Source: Muribaculaceae bacterium
Lineage (GTDB): Bacteria > Bacteroidota > Bacteroidia > Bacteroidales > Muribaculaceae
Direction of reading: 5' to 3'
DNA: 64,000 nucleotides
Assembly: GCA_017409345.1 (NCBI GenBank)
Contig: JAFQSX010000004.1
Location: 169,870-233,869, forward strand
In this document: in pieces, positions 1 through 8,430 of the stretch
Layout: every line of letters begins with the position of its first letter
Numbering within the stretch: the stretch's first letter is position 1
Notes under the pieces: model-generated
Databases searched by the model: none
Seen by the model: the letters and a program-made list of their open reading frames with translations, nothing else
What the model was told of the DNA's origin: nothing
Made by a program: the position numbers and the translations under genes

Positions 1-906
1 CAAAGTTTCTTGTGTAATGCCGGCAGTTTAGTTGGATATTTATTCCCCTACATTTTCACTGCTATCGGCATTGCAAGTGTTGCTGCTGAAGGAGAAATCC
101 CCGATTCTGTTAAATGGTCGTTCTACATTGGCGCAATAATCCTTATATTATGTGTCATTTATACTACTGCAACCGTTAAGGAAATGCCCCCAAAACAATA
201 TGCAGAATATCATGGAATTTCTGAAAGTGACGAAAAAGAGAAAACTAGCATGTTTAAACTACTCGTCAATGCTCCTAAAACATTCTGGACTGTAGGTCTT
301 GTTCAATTTTTCTGTTGGGCCGCATTTATGTATATGTGGACTTACACTAATGGAGCTATTGCTGTGAGCGCTTTTGACACACCAACCATCATTAAAGATG
401 GCGTTGTAGCCCTTGACGTTGCATCTAAACAATATCAAGCAGCAGGCGACTGGGTTGGTGTTCTATTTGCAGTACAAGCAATAGGATCAGTCCTTTGGGC
501 TATTGTAATTCCAATGTTTAAAAATCGCAAATTTATATATGCGTTAAGCCTTATATTAGGTGGTATCGGATTTATTTCAACATACTACATTGCCGATCAA
601 TACATGCTATTTATTTCATATGCATTAATCGGTTGTGCATGGGCTGCAATGTTAGCATTGCCATTTACAATCCTCACAAACTCTTTGTCAGGTAAAAATA
701 TGGGTACATACCTTGGGCTATTTAATGGAACAATCTGTTTGCCACAAATTATTGCAGCATCAATTGGGGGTATCTGTGTCTCGCTTCTCACTCCTGCCGG
801 AGAAATTGCTGCACAAGATAGAATGCTCGTTCTTGCAGGTATTCTTCTCATCGTTGGTGCACTCTCTGTGTTTATTATCAAAGAAACTTCTGCAGAAAAG
901 AAATAA
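1..906 (+). CDS. MFS transporter, C-terminal part (cut by window edge)
   Basis: This is the 3' part of an inner-membrane transporter of the major facilitator superfamily. The reading frame is open from base 1, so the true start lies outside the window. About 300 residues are visible, with at least seven hydrophobic segments separated by short loops. A charged loop (residues about 60-85) fits the central cytoplasmic loop of a 12-helix MFS protein. The style (aromatic-rich helices, QFFCWAAFMYMWTY) resembles the SLC45/GPH-like sugar transporters that Bacteroidota place near glycan genes, but the substrate cannot be read. A hairpin terminator follows it. Confidence 0.8.
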   Translation, partial: QSFLCNAGSLVGYLFPYIFTAIGIASVAAEGEIPDSVKWSFYIGAIILILCVIYTTATVKEMPPKQYAEYHGISESDEKEKTSMFKLLVNAPKTFWTVGLVQFFCWAAFMYMWTYTNGAIAVSAFDTPTIIKDGVVALDVASKQYQAAGDWVGVLFAVQAIGSVLWAIVIPMFKNRKFIYALSLILGGIGFISTYYIADQYMLFISYALIGCAWAAMLALPFTILTNSLSGKNMGTYLGLFNGTICLPQIIAASIGGICVSLLTPAGEIAAQDRMLVLAGILLIVGALSVFIIKETSAEKK

Positions 907-926
907 ACCTCTTATATCTCAACGCT

Positions 927-965
927 CAACCACCATTTCTTTTTTTGAGATGGTGGTTGTTTTAT
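927..965 (+). terminator. Rho-independent terminator after MFS gene
   Basis: A 10-bp stem (927-936 with 950-959, CAACCACCAT/ATGGTGGTTG) is followed by a T-rich run. It separates the transporter from the clpS promoter. Confidence 0.75.
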
Positions 966-973
966 CTCTACTA

Positions 974-1004
974 TTGTCAATACCCAAGATATTCATTAAA
1001 TTTG
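974..1004 (+). promoter_or_regulatory. Promoter of clpS-clpA-aat
   Basis: TTG at 974-976 and the -7 box TAAATTTG at 997-1004 are 20 bases apart, a textbook Bacteroidota promoter. The ATG of clpS begins only 4 bases after the -7 box (TTTGCACTATG), so the mRNA is expected to be leaderless. Confidence 0.7.
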
Positions 1005-1008
1005 CACT

Positions 1009-1314
1009 ATGGAACAACAACAAACATCATCAAAAACATCAACTCGATATCGCATCAAACAGCCTATTCAATATGATGTAATCATTCACAACGATGATTA
1101 TACCACAATGGATTTTGTTGTTATGATTCTTGAATCGATTTTTAACAAAACACCAAATGAAGCAACACAAATAATGTTATTTGTTCATGAACATGGAGAG
1201 GCTGTAGCCGGCACATACATATACGATATAGCACATTCTAAAGCCGATAAGGCTATGGCATTGGCTCGTGCCGAAGGATTTCCTCTTCAATTATCAGTAA
1301 ATCAAAAAATCTAA
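1009..1314 (+). CDS. clpS: ATP-dependent Clp protease adaptor ClpS
   Basis: ClpS recognises proteins carrying N-degron residues (Leu, Phe, Tyr, Trp) and hands them to ClpA for unfolding and degradation by ClpP in the cytoplasm. The 101-residue protein has the family core: a flexible N-terminal tail, then YDVIIHNDDYTTMDFV (residues about 24-39, with the N-D-D loop of the substrate pocket), the VHEHG motif, and a C-terminal AxxEGFPL-type strand. It is the first gene of a module with clpA (23 bases downstream) and aat, so adaptor, unfoldase and tagging enzyme are made together. The start is the only ATG before the conserved core and lies almost on the expected transcription start. Confidence 0.95.
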   Translation: MEQQQTSSKTSTRYRIKQPIQYDVIIHNDDYTTMDFVVMILESIFNKTPNEATQIMLFVHEHGEAVAGTYIYDIAHSKADKAMALARAEGFPLQLSVNQKI

Positions 1315-1337
1315 CACAAAACATATATAATTTAATT

Positions 1338-3584
1338 ATGCCAAACAAATTTGACAATCTCAATCTATCTCCATTTGCGAGAGAAATACTCAATGATGCA
1401 CACCAAATTGCCACTATATTGCGTCATGAATTCATCATGCCTGAGCATTTTATGATGGCAGCAACCAGTCTATGTAACTTATCCAATGAAGGAAATAAAT
1501 TCCATAAAAAATTTGATAAAATTTCCGAAGAAATAAACGAAATTTTAAACACTCACATTCCTCAATTAGAAAATGAAGTTGAGCCGGTATTATCCAACTT
1601 AATGAATAAAGTATTGAAAACGGCTCGCAAAATAATACAACAAGAAAAAGACGTACCTATTCCTGCAACGGCTATTGTGATTGCAATTATGAATACACAA
1701 GAGTGTATCTGCAATCAGATAATAGCCACTCACATCAAAGAAAACGAACTCGCCGATGTTCTCAACTTTATCATGTCATTAGATGGAAAAAGTTTGCGTG
1801 GATTAGACTTGGACAATGAAGATTTTTCATCTTCTCGCCAACAAAATGATTGGGCTAAATATCTCATCGACCTAAACATTTATCGTAGTGATAAATACAT
1901 GGATATCATCGGGCGCAAGAAAGAAATGCAACGATTGGCTCAAATTTTATGTCGTTGTGACAAAAATAACGCCCTTATGGTGGGAGAACCTGGTGTCGGT
2001 AAATCTGCGATTATTAGAGGCTTTGCCGTTCGTCTTGATTTATTCCCAAAAAAGATTGCACAACTACCGATATATGAATTATCAATAACCTCAATCCTTG
2101 CTAATGCACAATATCAAGGAGATGTAGAGCAACGCATTTCTGCAACAATGGAGGGAATAAAGCGATTAGGCGGAGGAATAATCGTAATTGATGATATTCA
2201 TATTCTTGCAGGAAGTAAAGGCGATGCCAATGGTTCACGAGACCTCACCGGAATGTTAATCCCCTATCTTGATGATGACACCTTACGCTTTATTGGAATA
2301 ACTACATTTGAGGATATAACTCGACACCTTGATAGCCACACTCGATTCCTTCGTCGTTTCCGCCGTATCGATATTGACGAACCTTCGCAACAAGAAGCCA
2401 TTGAGATTCTTAATGGAGTTAAACGCAAATATGAAAAATTTCATAACATTCGCATTGCTCCGGGTGTTACCGAACGAGCAGTAAAATTAGGCAAACGATT
2501 TTTATCAAGCAAGGCTCTTCCCGATAGTGCAATTGATATCCTAGATGAAGCAGGTGCATATCGCGAACTTAACCCACTCAAAGGCTACAAAAAGCAAGTG
2601 GTACATAACGAGTTAGTTGATACAATCGTTGCCCAACTTGGTAATGTCGATACAAAAATTATTGACGAAAACGACACTACCCCACTTCGCAATCTTGACA
2701 AAAATATGAAGGACAACATATTTGGCCAAGATGAAGCAATAAAACAAGTTGTTGAAGCCGTGTTAACAGCAAGAGCCGGATTAACCGACGACCACAAACC
2801 TCAAGCAAGCCTCTTGTTTGTTGGTCCTACTGGCGTTGGCAAAACCGAAGTTGCCAAAGTTCTTGCTGAAGAACTTGGAGTAACATTGCACAAATTTGAC
2901 ATGAGCGAATACTCCGAAAGTTATAGCGTATCAAAACTTATTGGTTCATCTCCCGGATATGTTGGATATGAAGAAGGTGGACGTCTCACCGAAGCCGTAC
3001 GCAAAAATCCTCATTGCGTGTTACTACTTGACGAAATCGAAAAAGCCCACGAAAAAGTATATGACTCTCTATTACAAGTTATGGACTATGCGTCATTGAC
3101 CGATAGCCGTGGACGAAAAGTTGACTTCTCGCATGCCATAATTATTATGACATCAAATTCGGGGGCTCAATATGCGAAACAAGCCGGGATTGGGTTTGGT
3201 TCTACAGTAACAACCGGACAAGCGATGCTAACAGAAGTAAAAAAGACATTCAAACCCGAATTTATCAATCGACTATCCGGTATAGTTGTTTTTAATGATA
3301 TGAGTCGAGATATGGCAACTCTCATTCTAAACAAAAAAATCGCAGAGCTAAACTCTCGACTCCGCGAGCGCAATGTTGAAATATCTCTCACACCCGAGGC
3401 TCACAATTGGCTTCTTGAGCATGGTTTCTCTGCCAAATATGGTGCTCGCGAAATAGAGCGCGTAATAACCCACAATCTCAAGCCTCTTCTTGTCAATGAA
3501 ATTCTTTTCGGCAAATTGGCAAAAAAAGGATCTGCCGAAATATCAATTGTAGATGAAAAGTTAACACTTTCCATCAAAAAATAG
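1338..3584 (+). CDS. clpA: Clp protease ATP-binding subunit ClpA
   Basis: Hexameric AAA+ unfoldase that feeds ClpS-bound or tagged proteins into ClpP. The 748 residues show a Clp N-domain (about 1-150, where ClpS docks), D1 with Walker A GEPGVGKS (216-223) and Walker B IIVIDD (281-286), and D2 with Walker A GPTGVGKT (496-503) and Walker B LLLDE (562-566). The IGF loop at 618-620 is the ClpP-docking tripeptide and distinguishes ClpA from ClpB, as does the lack of a long middle coiled coil. One oddity: the D1 Walker B ends Asp-Asp instead of the usual Asp-Glu, a conservative change of the catalytic glutamate. It sits between clpS and aat and is followed after 4 bases by aat. Confidence 0.95.
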   Translation: MPNKFDNLNLSPFAREILNDAHQIATILRHEFIMPEHFMMAATSLCNLSNEGNKFHKKFDKISEEINEILNTHIPQLENEVEPVLSNLMNKVLKTARKIIQQEKDVPIPATAIVIAIMNTQECICNQIIATHIKENELADVLNFIMSLDGKSLRGLDLDNEDFSSSRQQNDWAKYLIDLNIYRSDKYMDIIGRKKEMQRLAQILCRCDKNNALMVGEPGVGKSAIIRGFAVRLDLFPKKIAQLPIYELSITSILANAQYQGDVEQRISATMEGIKRLGGGIIVIDDIHILAGSKGDANGSRDLTGMLIPYLDDDTLRFIGITTFEDITRHLDSHTRFLRRFRRIDIDEPSQQEAIEILNGVKRKYEKFHNIRIAPGVTERAVKLGKRFLSSKALPDSAIDILDEAGAYRELNPLKGYKKQVVHNELVDTIVAQLGNVDTKIIDENDTTPLRNLDKNMKDNIFGQDEAIKQVVEAVLTARAGLTDDHKPQASLLFVGPTGVGKTEVAKVLAEELGVTLHKFDMSEYSESYSVSKLIGSSPGYVGYEEGGRLTEAVRKNPHCVLLLDEIEKAHEKVYDSLLQVMDYASLTDSRGRKVDFSHAIIIMTSNSGAQYAKQAGIGFGSTVTTGQAMLTEVKKTFKPEFINRLSGIVVFNDMSRDMATLILNKKIAELNSRLRERNVEISLTPEAHNWLLEHGFSAKYGAREIERVITHNLKPLLVNEILFGKLAKKGSAEISIVDEKLTLSIKK

Positions 3585-3588
3585 AGCT

Positions 3589-4260
3589 ATGATATTTCAA
3601 TTAAACGACAAATTAATATTTCCCGACCCGTATCTAGGGGAAGAAGATGGCCTGCTTGCTGTCGGTGGAGATTACTCTACCGAGAGATTACTATTAGCCT
3701 ACTCCAATGGCATCTTCCCTTGGTCAGCATTTCGCAACGAACAAAAGTTATGGTTTTGTCCTCTAAAACGATTTGTAATTTTCCCAAACGAAATACATGT
3801 TTCACATTCAATGCGTTCACTCATTCGCAAACAGCAATATGACGTAACAATAAACAAAGACTTTGATGGCGTTATACGTGGATGTGGCGAAGGTCGAAGC
3901 GAGCACCCTGGCGCATGGCTAGGCGACGAAATCATCGAAGCCTACACTCGATTGCACTCTGAAGGTTGGGCAGCCAGCGTTGAAGTTTGGGACAGAAACA
4001 ACCTTGTAGGAGGTCTATATGGAGTACTAATGGGAAACTGCTTTATTGGCGAAAGCATGTTCTCTCGCGTACCTAACGCATCAAAACTCGCATTAATCAC
4101 CCTTGCGCATTGGATGAACGCCAATGGTGGGACACTCATTGATTGCCAATTTGAAACTCCGCATCTCAAATCAATGGGTGGAAGATATATTTCATATGAG
4201 GAATACATGGAATATCTCAACCCTCTTGAAGATTACATTGAGACCGAAGATGAAATTTAA
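3589..4260 (+). CDS. aat: Leucyl/phenylalanyl-tRNA--protein transferase
   Basis: Aat moves Leu or Phe from aminoacyl-tRNA onto the N-terminal Arg or Lys of a protein, creating the N-degron read by ClpS. The 223 residues match the family along their length: FPDPYLGEEDGLLAVGGD near the start, YSNGIFPW, the WFCP stretch, then GLYGV...GESMFSR and a closing DCQF...H..SMGG region typical of the GNAT-like C-terminal lobe. It begins 4 bases after clpA, so the three genes form one operon containing the whole bacterial N-end rule entry route. The original ClpP is not in the window. Confidence 0.95.
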   Translation: MIFQLNDKLIFPDPYLGEEDGLLAVGGDYSTERLLLAYSNGIFPWSAFRNEQKLWFCPLKRFVIFPNEIHVSHSMRSLIRKQQYDVTINKDFDGVIRGCGEGRSEHPGAWLGDEIIEAYTRLHSEGWAASVEVWDRNNLVGGLYGVLMGNCFIGESMFSRVPNASKLALITLAHWMNANGGTLIDCQFETPHLKSMGGRYISYEEYMEYLNPLEDYIETEDEI

Positions 4261-4452
4261 ATTACTCATTCCATCATTCCTATCAAAATACAACACAAAT
4301 ATAACCTTTTATAAAATAGCCTACAAAAAACACACATTTTACATAAAAAATTATTTATTTTCAATCAACACGCAACAATCTAATTTTCAATAGATACCAC
4401 ACAAAATCTCAAATCCCGAACAAAAAAACTTCAAAAAAAGTGCCACATAAAC

Positions 4453-4483
4453 TTGCACATATAAAAAAAAGTGCCTACCTTTG
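4453..4483 (+). promoter_or_regulatory. Promoter of tRNA-Lys
   Basis: TTG at 4453-4455 and TACCTTTG at 4476-4483 are 20 bases apart. The box lies 38 bases upstream of the tRNA 5' end. No ORF lies between. Confidence 0.65.
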
Positions 4484-4521
4484 CATCGCATTTGAGGGAA
4501 AACCTTAGTGCAAATAAGGTA

Positions 4522-4594
4522 GATTCGCTAGCTCAGCAGGTAGAGCACATCCCTTTTAAGGATGGGGTCCTGGGTTCGAGCCCCAGGCGGATCA
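4522..4594 (+). tRNA. tRNA-Lys (anticodon TTT)
   Basis: A 73-base cloverleaf. Acceptor stem GATTCGC pairs with GCGGATC (one T-G wobble), the D arm is GCTC...GAGC, the anticodon stem CATCC/GGATG encloses loop CTTTTAA with anticodon TTT, and the T arm is CTGGG-TTCGAGC-CCCAG. The discriminator is A and the 3' CCA is not encoded. A terminator follows 2 bases later. Confidence 0.95.
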
Positions 4595-4596
4595 CG

Positions 4597-4627
4597 AAGG
4601 AGAGTCATTCGGCTCTCCTTTTTTTAT
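4597..4627 (+). terminator. Terminator after tRNA-Lys
   Basis: An 8-bp stem AAGGAGAG/CTCTCCTT (4597-4604 with 4613-4620) is followed by a run of T. Confidence 0.85.
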
Positions 4628-4804
4628 TGCTATTAGTCAAGCAATTAAACCATAACAAGCTATAATAATCACCCTCTTCCTTCAATCGGCTACAATCTCC
4701 ATGTATTATAATCCTTGACGAGATATTGCCAATATTTGCCCCTTTCTACATACTGTTTATGTACACCTTAGATATTGTTTTTATGCGCTTTATGTTTTAT
4801 TTTG

Positions 4805-4812
4805 TATCTTTG
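4805..4812 (+). promoter_or_regulatory. -7 box of the TerB-nuclease gene
   Basis: TATCTTTG, 16 bases before the ATG at 4829. The -33 element is not clear-cut. Confidence 0.5.
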
Positions 4813-4828
4813 TAGAAATTAAAATTAC

Positions 4829-5488
4829 ATGGAGCAACAAATTTCAATACAAGAGGCTACAAAGTGGATTGCCAAAATGGCGGCAAAAGATGGCGTCATC
4901 TCTCATAATGAGCGCAAACTACTTAAAGAATTTGCCGATAAATACCAGATTGATGCGAACAAGCTCTATCGCTTAGCCTATGCTTTTACCAAAGACGCCC
5001 AACAAGAAGTGGAATTGGCCTCCACAAATGAGATAAAGGGACGACGATTTGAAGAGTTTGTCGTTTCTCTAATTACTGATAAATCTCGATACAGGTTGCT
5101 CGCTTGGCGAAGCGATAAAATCATAGGAAATACTTATGCTGCCGAAAATCTATATCCCGATTTACACCTCCGGCATAAACTATCATCATTTGAAGTGGAA
5201 TATTTCATAGAATGCAAATATCGTTCTTCATGGGGCAATGGCAAAATCAATCTCTCCAAGCAATTTTCTCGATACTGCGATTTTGCCAAAACAAAAAATT
5301 GCCGATTATTTTTTGCATTAGGAATAGGTGGAACGCCATCTAATCCCAATGAATTTTACATCATACCCTCTCACTTGATTAACTCGTCAAAATGCATTAT
5401 CAAAGAGGATATAAATACATGTAGTTGCGACATTTCCCCTGACGCATTTAATCAGCTCATTCAAAATCATTTCTTGGCAACACCATAA
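4829..5488 (+). CDS. TerB-like domain fused to PD-(D/E)XK nuclease-like domain
   Basis: A 219-residue cytoplasmic protein with two parts. Residues about 1-65 look like a TerB/DjlA-type helical domain (MAAKDGVISHNERKLL, an acidic D-G-x-I-S-x-x-E motif). Residues about 70-215 look like a restriction-endonuclease fold: GRRFEEFV (E75), then D111 and IECKY (E128, K130), which supply the D...ExK catalytic set of Mrr-type PD-(D/E)XK nucleases. The gene stands alone behind its own -7 box and just after tRNA-Lys, a common place for acquired genes. A role in DNA cleavage or defence is an inference; no partner methylase or helicase is adjacent. It could also be a repair nuclease. Confidence 0.65.
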   Translation: MEQQISIQEATKWIAKMAAKDGVISHNERKLLKEFADKYQIDANKLYRLAYAFTKDAQQEVELASTNEIKGRRFEEFVVSLITDKSRYRLLAWRSDKIIGNTYAAENLYPDLHLRHKLSSFEVEYFIECKYRSSWGNGKINLSKQFSRYCDFAKTKNCRLFFALGIGGTPSNPNEFYIIPSHLINSSKCIIKEDINTCSCDISPDAFNQLIQNHFLATP

Positions 5489-5573
5489 TTCAGCCAATAT
5501 ACAACAATACTACACAACGCCTCAACACTCTCACATTTAACCTTTTTCATTAGATTTTCCGGAAAATTATTGC

Positions 5574-5581
5574 TACCTTTG
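5574..5581 (+). promoter_or_regulatory. -7 box of the phosphodiester glycosidase gene
   Basis: TACCTTTG, 47 bases upstream of the ATG at 5629. Confidence 0.5.
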
Positions 5582-5628
5582 CACGTTCTTTTTTTGACAA
5601 TCATAATTTTAATCATAATTTCAAATTA

Positions 5629-8325
5629 ATGAAAAAGGTTTACTTAGGTTTGACGGCTATTGCTATGCAATTTAGCGCAATGGCTGCGACATGGACTCTC
5701 AACGGCACAAACTATACCGTTGACGTCACTACGACAAAGACATTGACAACAGGCGTCACTTACCATGCCGCACATGTCTACACCAGTTCGCACAATATGC
5801 GAATTTTCTACACTATTACCGACTTAACAAATGAAGACATTGCTGTGCGCGCAGTGCCTGGTGGTAGCAAGCTCACCAATACTGCTACCGTGAGCACTAT
5901 GGCTGGACGCATCACCGATGCCACTCCTATCGTTGGCACAAACGGCGGTTTCTTCAGCAGCGAAACTCCCGGAGGGTTAACAGTTGTAGATGGTGAAGCT
6001 CGCAAAGGATTTAGTGGCGATGGATATTATGCCATTAGTTTCGATGAAAATAATGTCCCGACAACAGGCTATCTTAACAAAATTACTTGTTGGTGTAGTG
6101 CTGTAAATGGCATTGAAGGTTGGACCGATTTTGCTGCTATCAATACAACTTCTACTGCCGCATCAAATGCCGGTGTTGGCGAACAAATCATTTTCTATAC
6201 CCCCGAAAGCAACAGCTCTACTTCAGGAACTTCTGGTATGGGTGGGTATGCTGTGCAACTCACTCCGGTAAACGGTTCAAAACTCACTCCCGGCAAATAT
6301 TTGAAATACAAAGTGGCAAGCACTCCATCAACCGGAAACGTAACAATTCCTTCAAATGGGATTGTAATGTTTGGTAAAGGCACTCAAAATGGCGCATACG
6401 TAAAAGGTCTTACTGTTGGCACTGAAATCACAGTATATATGAATGCCAACATCAAAGATAACGCCGGTAATATCACTACTCCGGTAGCTTCTCAAGCTCT
6501 TGGTGGCTCTTTGATGATTCTCGACGGCGGCACCCGCATCAGCTCTTATGCCAATGATCTCGGTGCTATTTCAAGCAATCAACCTCGTACGGCCGTTGGT
6601 TACAATGCCGACAAAACAAAACTCATCATGTGTGTTGTCGATGGTCGCAGCTCAGGTTGGAGCACAGGCTGTACAGGTAAAGTTCTCGGTGACATCATGA
6701 AAAATCTTGGCTGTAGCGATGCTATGAACTTCGATGGCGGTGGCTCTTCTCAATTTTGGATTACCGGTAGCGGACTTGTAAACGATGCCAGTACAAACAA
6801 CTCAGGCGGTGGTATTCGTGCTGTTGCCGATGGTTTGTTTGTGGTTAAACTTCCTTCTGCTACACTCACAACAAGCGCTGCCTCATTATCGCTTAGCACT
6901 ACCGACAATGCTCCTGTAACCAAAACATTTACTGTAACAGGTGCAAACTTGCGTGGAGACATCTCTCTCGCGCTCTCAGGCACTAATGCAAACCAATTTA
7001 GCATTTCATCAACTTCAATCAGCCAAAGTGCAGCTTCTGCAACTATCACAGTTACATACAAGCCCACTGCTATTGGCACTCACTCTGCCAATATCACAAT
7101 CTCATCTAAAGGAGCGTCTTCTAAAACTGTAACTCTTACCGGTTCTAACACTGAAACTCCTGAAGATCCCGGAACATCTGATACTCCTGTTGAAATTACC
7201 GGTTACAAACTCACTCAAGATTGGGCTCACACATCAGGACATCTTACTGCCAACACCAACACTCGCTGGGCAACCGGTTTCGGTGGCAAAATCTACATCA
7301 ACGACCACGCAAACTCATTATTATATTATTGGGACGCAAACGGCTTGACTAATACCGGTATCACATCGGCCGGTGGTACTGCAATCACAAGCGATGATGC
7401 CGGTAATATTATAATCCCTACCTCAATGTTTACTGCCGGTTGCACCGCACTTAAAGTGCTTCCTGCAGGAGGAAGCTCATTCCAAGACTTGACTCTAACA
7501 ATGCCCGATGGTGTTTCTGCTAACCAAATGCAATATCTCGGAAAAATTGTGGGTAACATTATGAACGGCGAAGGTGGTATTATGTTTATGTTCCCTAAAG
7601 ATGCTACATCGGTGGCTAAATTCTACATTCAATATGGAGAGCAAAAAGCTCAACGAGGAATTCCTGTTGGCATCACTGCCGATGGTCAATCGTTTGCAAT
7701 GCCTTTGGAAGATAACTTTGGAGACAACTTTGCGGTGAGAGTTCGTGGCAACAAGCACTTCTATCACAATGACGGCACAAGTTTCGTTGCATACCCCGAC
7801 AATGGCATCAACACCACTCAAGGTGGTACATTCTTCACTCTTAATGGCACTCTTTACAATGTACAACCAATAGGGACTGCTTATGTTGACGGTTTCCAAA
7901 TCGTTGACATCACCAACAACAAGGTTGTTGCCACTCACGATGCTCAATTCACTACACAAGCAACTCCTTCGGGAACTCCCAACCCCAACTGCATCATAGC
8001 CGAGGTTGTTGACACATACACTGTTAAGTTATATCAATATGTACCGGGGCAACTTGCTGCTCAATACACCTTCAGCCTTGTTACATCGGGCATTGAAGAT
8101 GTTATGCTTGGCAATGAAGCAAAAATGAGTGTGACGCTTAATGGCAACACTCTCAATATTGCCGGCATCGATGCTGTTTCTACTTCGCTCTACTCTATCA
8201 ATGGTTCAATGGTGGCATACGACACCGACAACACAATTGATGCATCTGGATTAAACGGCGTGTATATCGTAGTAGCAAAAACTGCCGACGGCACTCCTTA
8301 CACTGCTAAAGTGATTGTGAAATAA
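5629..8325 (+). CDS. Secreted phosphodiester glycosidase (NAGPA-like) with T9SS-like tail
   Basis: An 898-residue exported protein. Residues 1-19 form a signal peptide ending in AMA. Residues about 60-400 match the phosphodiester glycosidase fold (NAGPA/DUF2233): NGGFFS near residue 105, PRTAVGYN, and the signature NFDGGGSSQFW near residues 366-376. Members remove an N-acetylglucosamine or similar sugar from a phosphodiester, often of a cell-wall or glycan polymer. Next come an Ig-like beta domain (about 410-510, rich in Thr/Ser), a PEDPG linker, and a beta-propeller-like region (about 520-815). The last 80 residues resemble a type IX secretion sorting tail (GVYIVVAKTADG...KVIVK). I infer action at the cell surface or outside; the natural substrate is not known. 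Confidence 0.75.
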   Translation: MKKVYLGLTAIAMQFSAMAATWTLNGTNYTVDVTTTKTLTTGVTYHAAHVYTSSHNMRIFYTITDLTNEDIAVRAVPGGSKLTNTATVSTMAGRITDATPIVGTNGGFFSSETPGGLTVVDGEARKGFSGDGYYAISFDENNVPTTGYLNKITCWCSAVNGIEGWTDFAAINTTSTAASNAGVGEQIIFYTPESNSSTSGTSGMGGYAVQLTPVNGSKLTPGKYLKYKVASTPSTGNVTIPSNGIVMFGKGTQNGAYVKGLTVGTEITVYMNANIKDNAGNITTPVASQALGGSLMILDGGTRISSYANDLGAISSNQPRTAVGYNADKTKLIMCVVDGRSSGWSTGCTGKVLGDIMKNLGCSDAMNFDGGGSSQFWITGSGLVNDASTNNSGGGIRAVADGLFVVKLPSATLTTSAASLSLSTTDNAPVTKTFTVTGANLRGDISLALSGTNANQFSISSTSISQSAASATITVTYKPTAIGTHSANITISSKGASSKTVTLTGSNTETPEDPGTSDTPVEITGYKLTQDWAHTSGHLTANTNTRWATGFGGKIYINDHANSLLYYWDANGLTNTGITSAGGTAITSDDAGNIIIPTSMFTAGCTALKVLPAGGSSFQDLTLTMPDGVSANQMQYLGKIVGNIMNGEGGIMFMFPKDATSVAKFYIQYGEQKAQRGIPVGITADGQSFAMPLEDNFGDNFAVRVRGNKHFYHNDGTSFVAYPDNGINTTQGGTFFTLNGTLYNVQPIGTAYVDGFQIVDITNNKVVATHDAQFTTQATPSGTPNPNCIIAEVVDTYTVKLYQYVPGQLAAQYTFSLVTSGIEDVMLGNEAKMSVTLNGNTLNIAGIDAVSTSLYSINGSMVAYDTDNTIDASGLNGVYIVVAKTADGTPYTAKVIVK

Positions 8326-8349
8326 TATCATAAATACTCTAATTACAAC

Positions 8350-8379
8350 AAAAGGGTTGCTTCGATGGGCAACCCTTTT
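8350..8379. terminator. Bidirectional terminator between convergent genes
   Basis: An 11-bp perfect stem AAAAGGGTTGC/GCAACCCTTTT (8350-8360 with 8369-8379). A and T tracts on both sides let it serve both the glycosidase and the nucleotidase genes. Confidence 0.7.
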
Positions 8380-8430
8380 GCTTATTATATAGTCTTTCCT
8401 TTATTTTAGCTCAAAAACGCTATAACAACT

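Noticed and set aside
4522-4594. tRNA-Lys as an integration site with a flanking att repeat
   Set aside because: I found no second copy of the tRNA 3' end in the window and no integrase.
7495-7959. 154-residue ORF opposite the phosphodiester glycosidase
   Set aside because: Antisense frame without recognisable protein character; the plus-strand gene explains the sequence.
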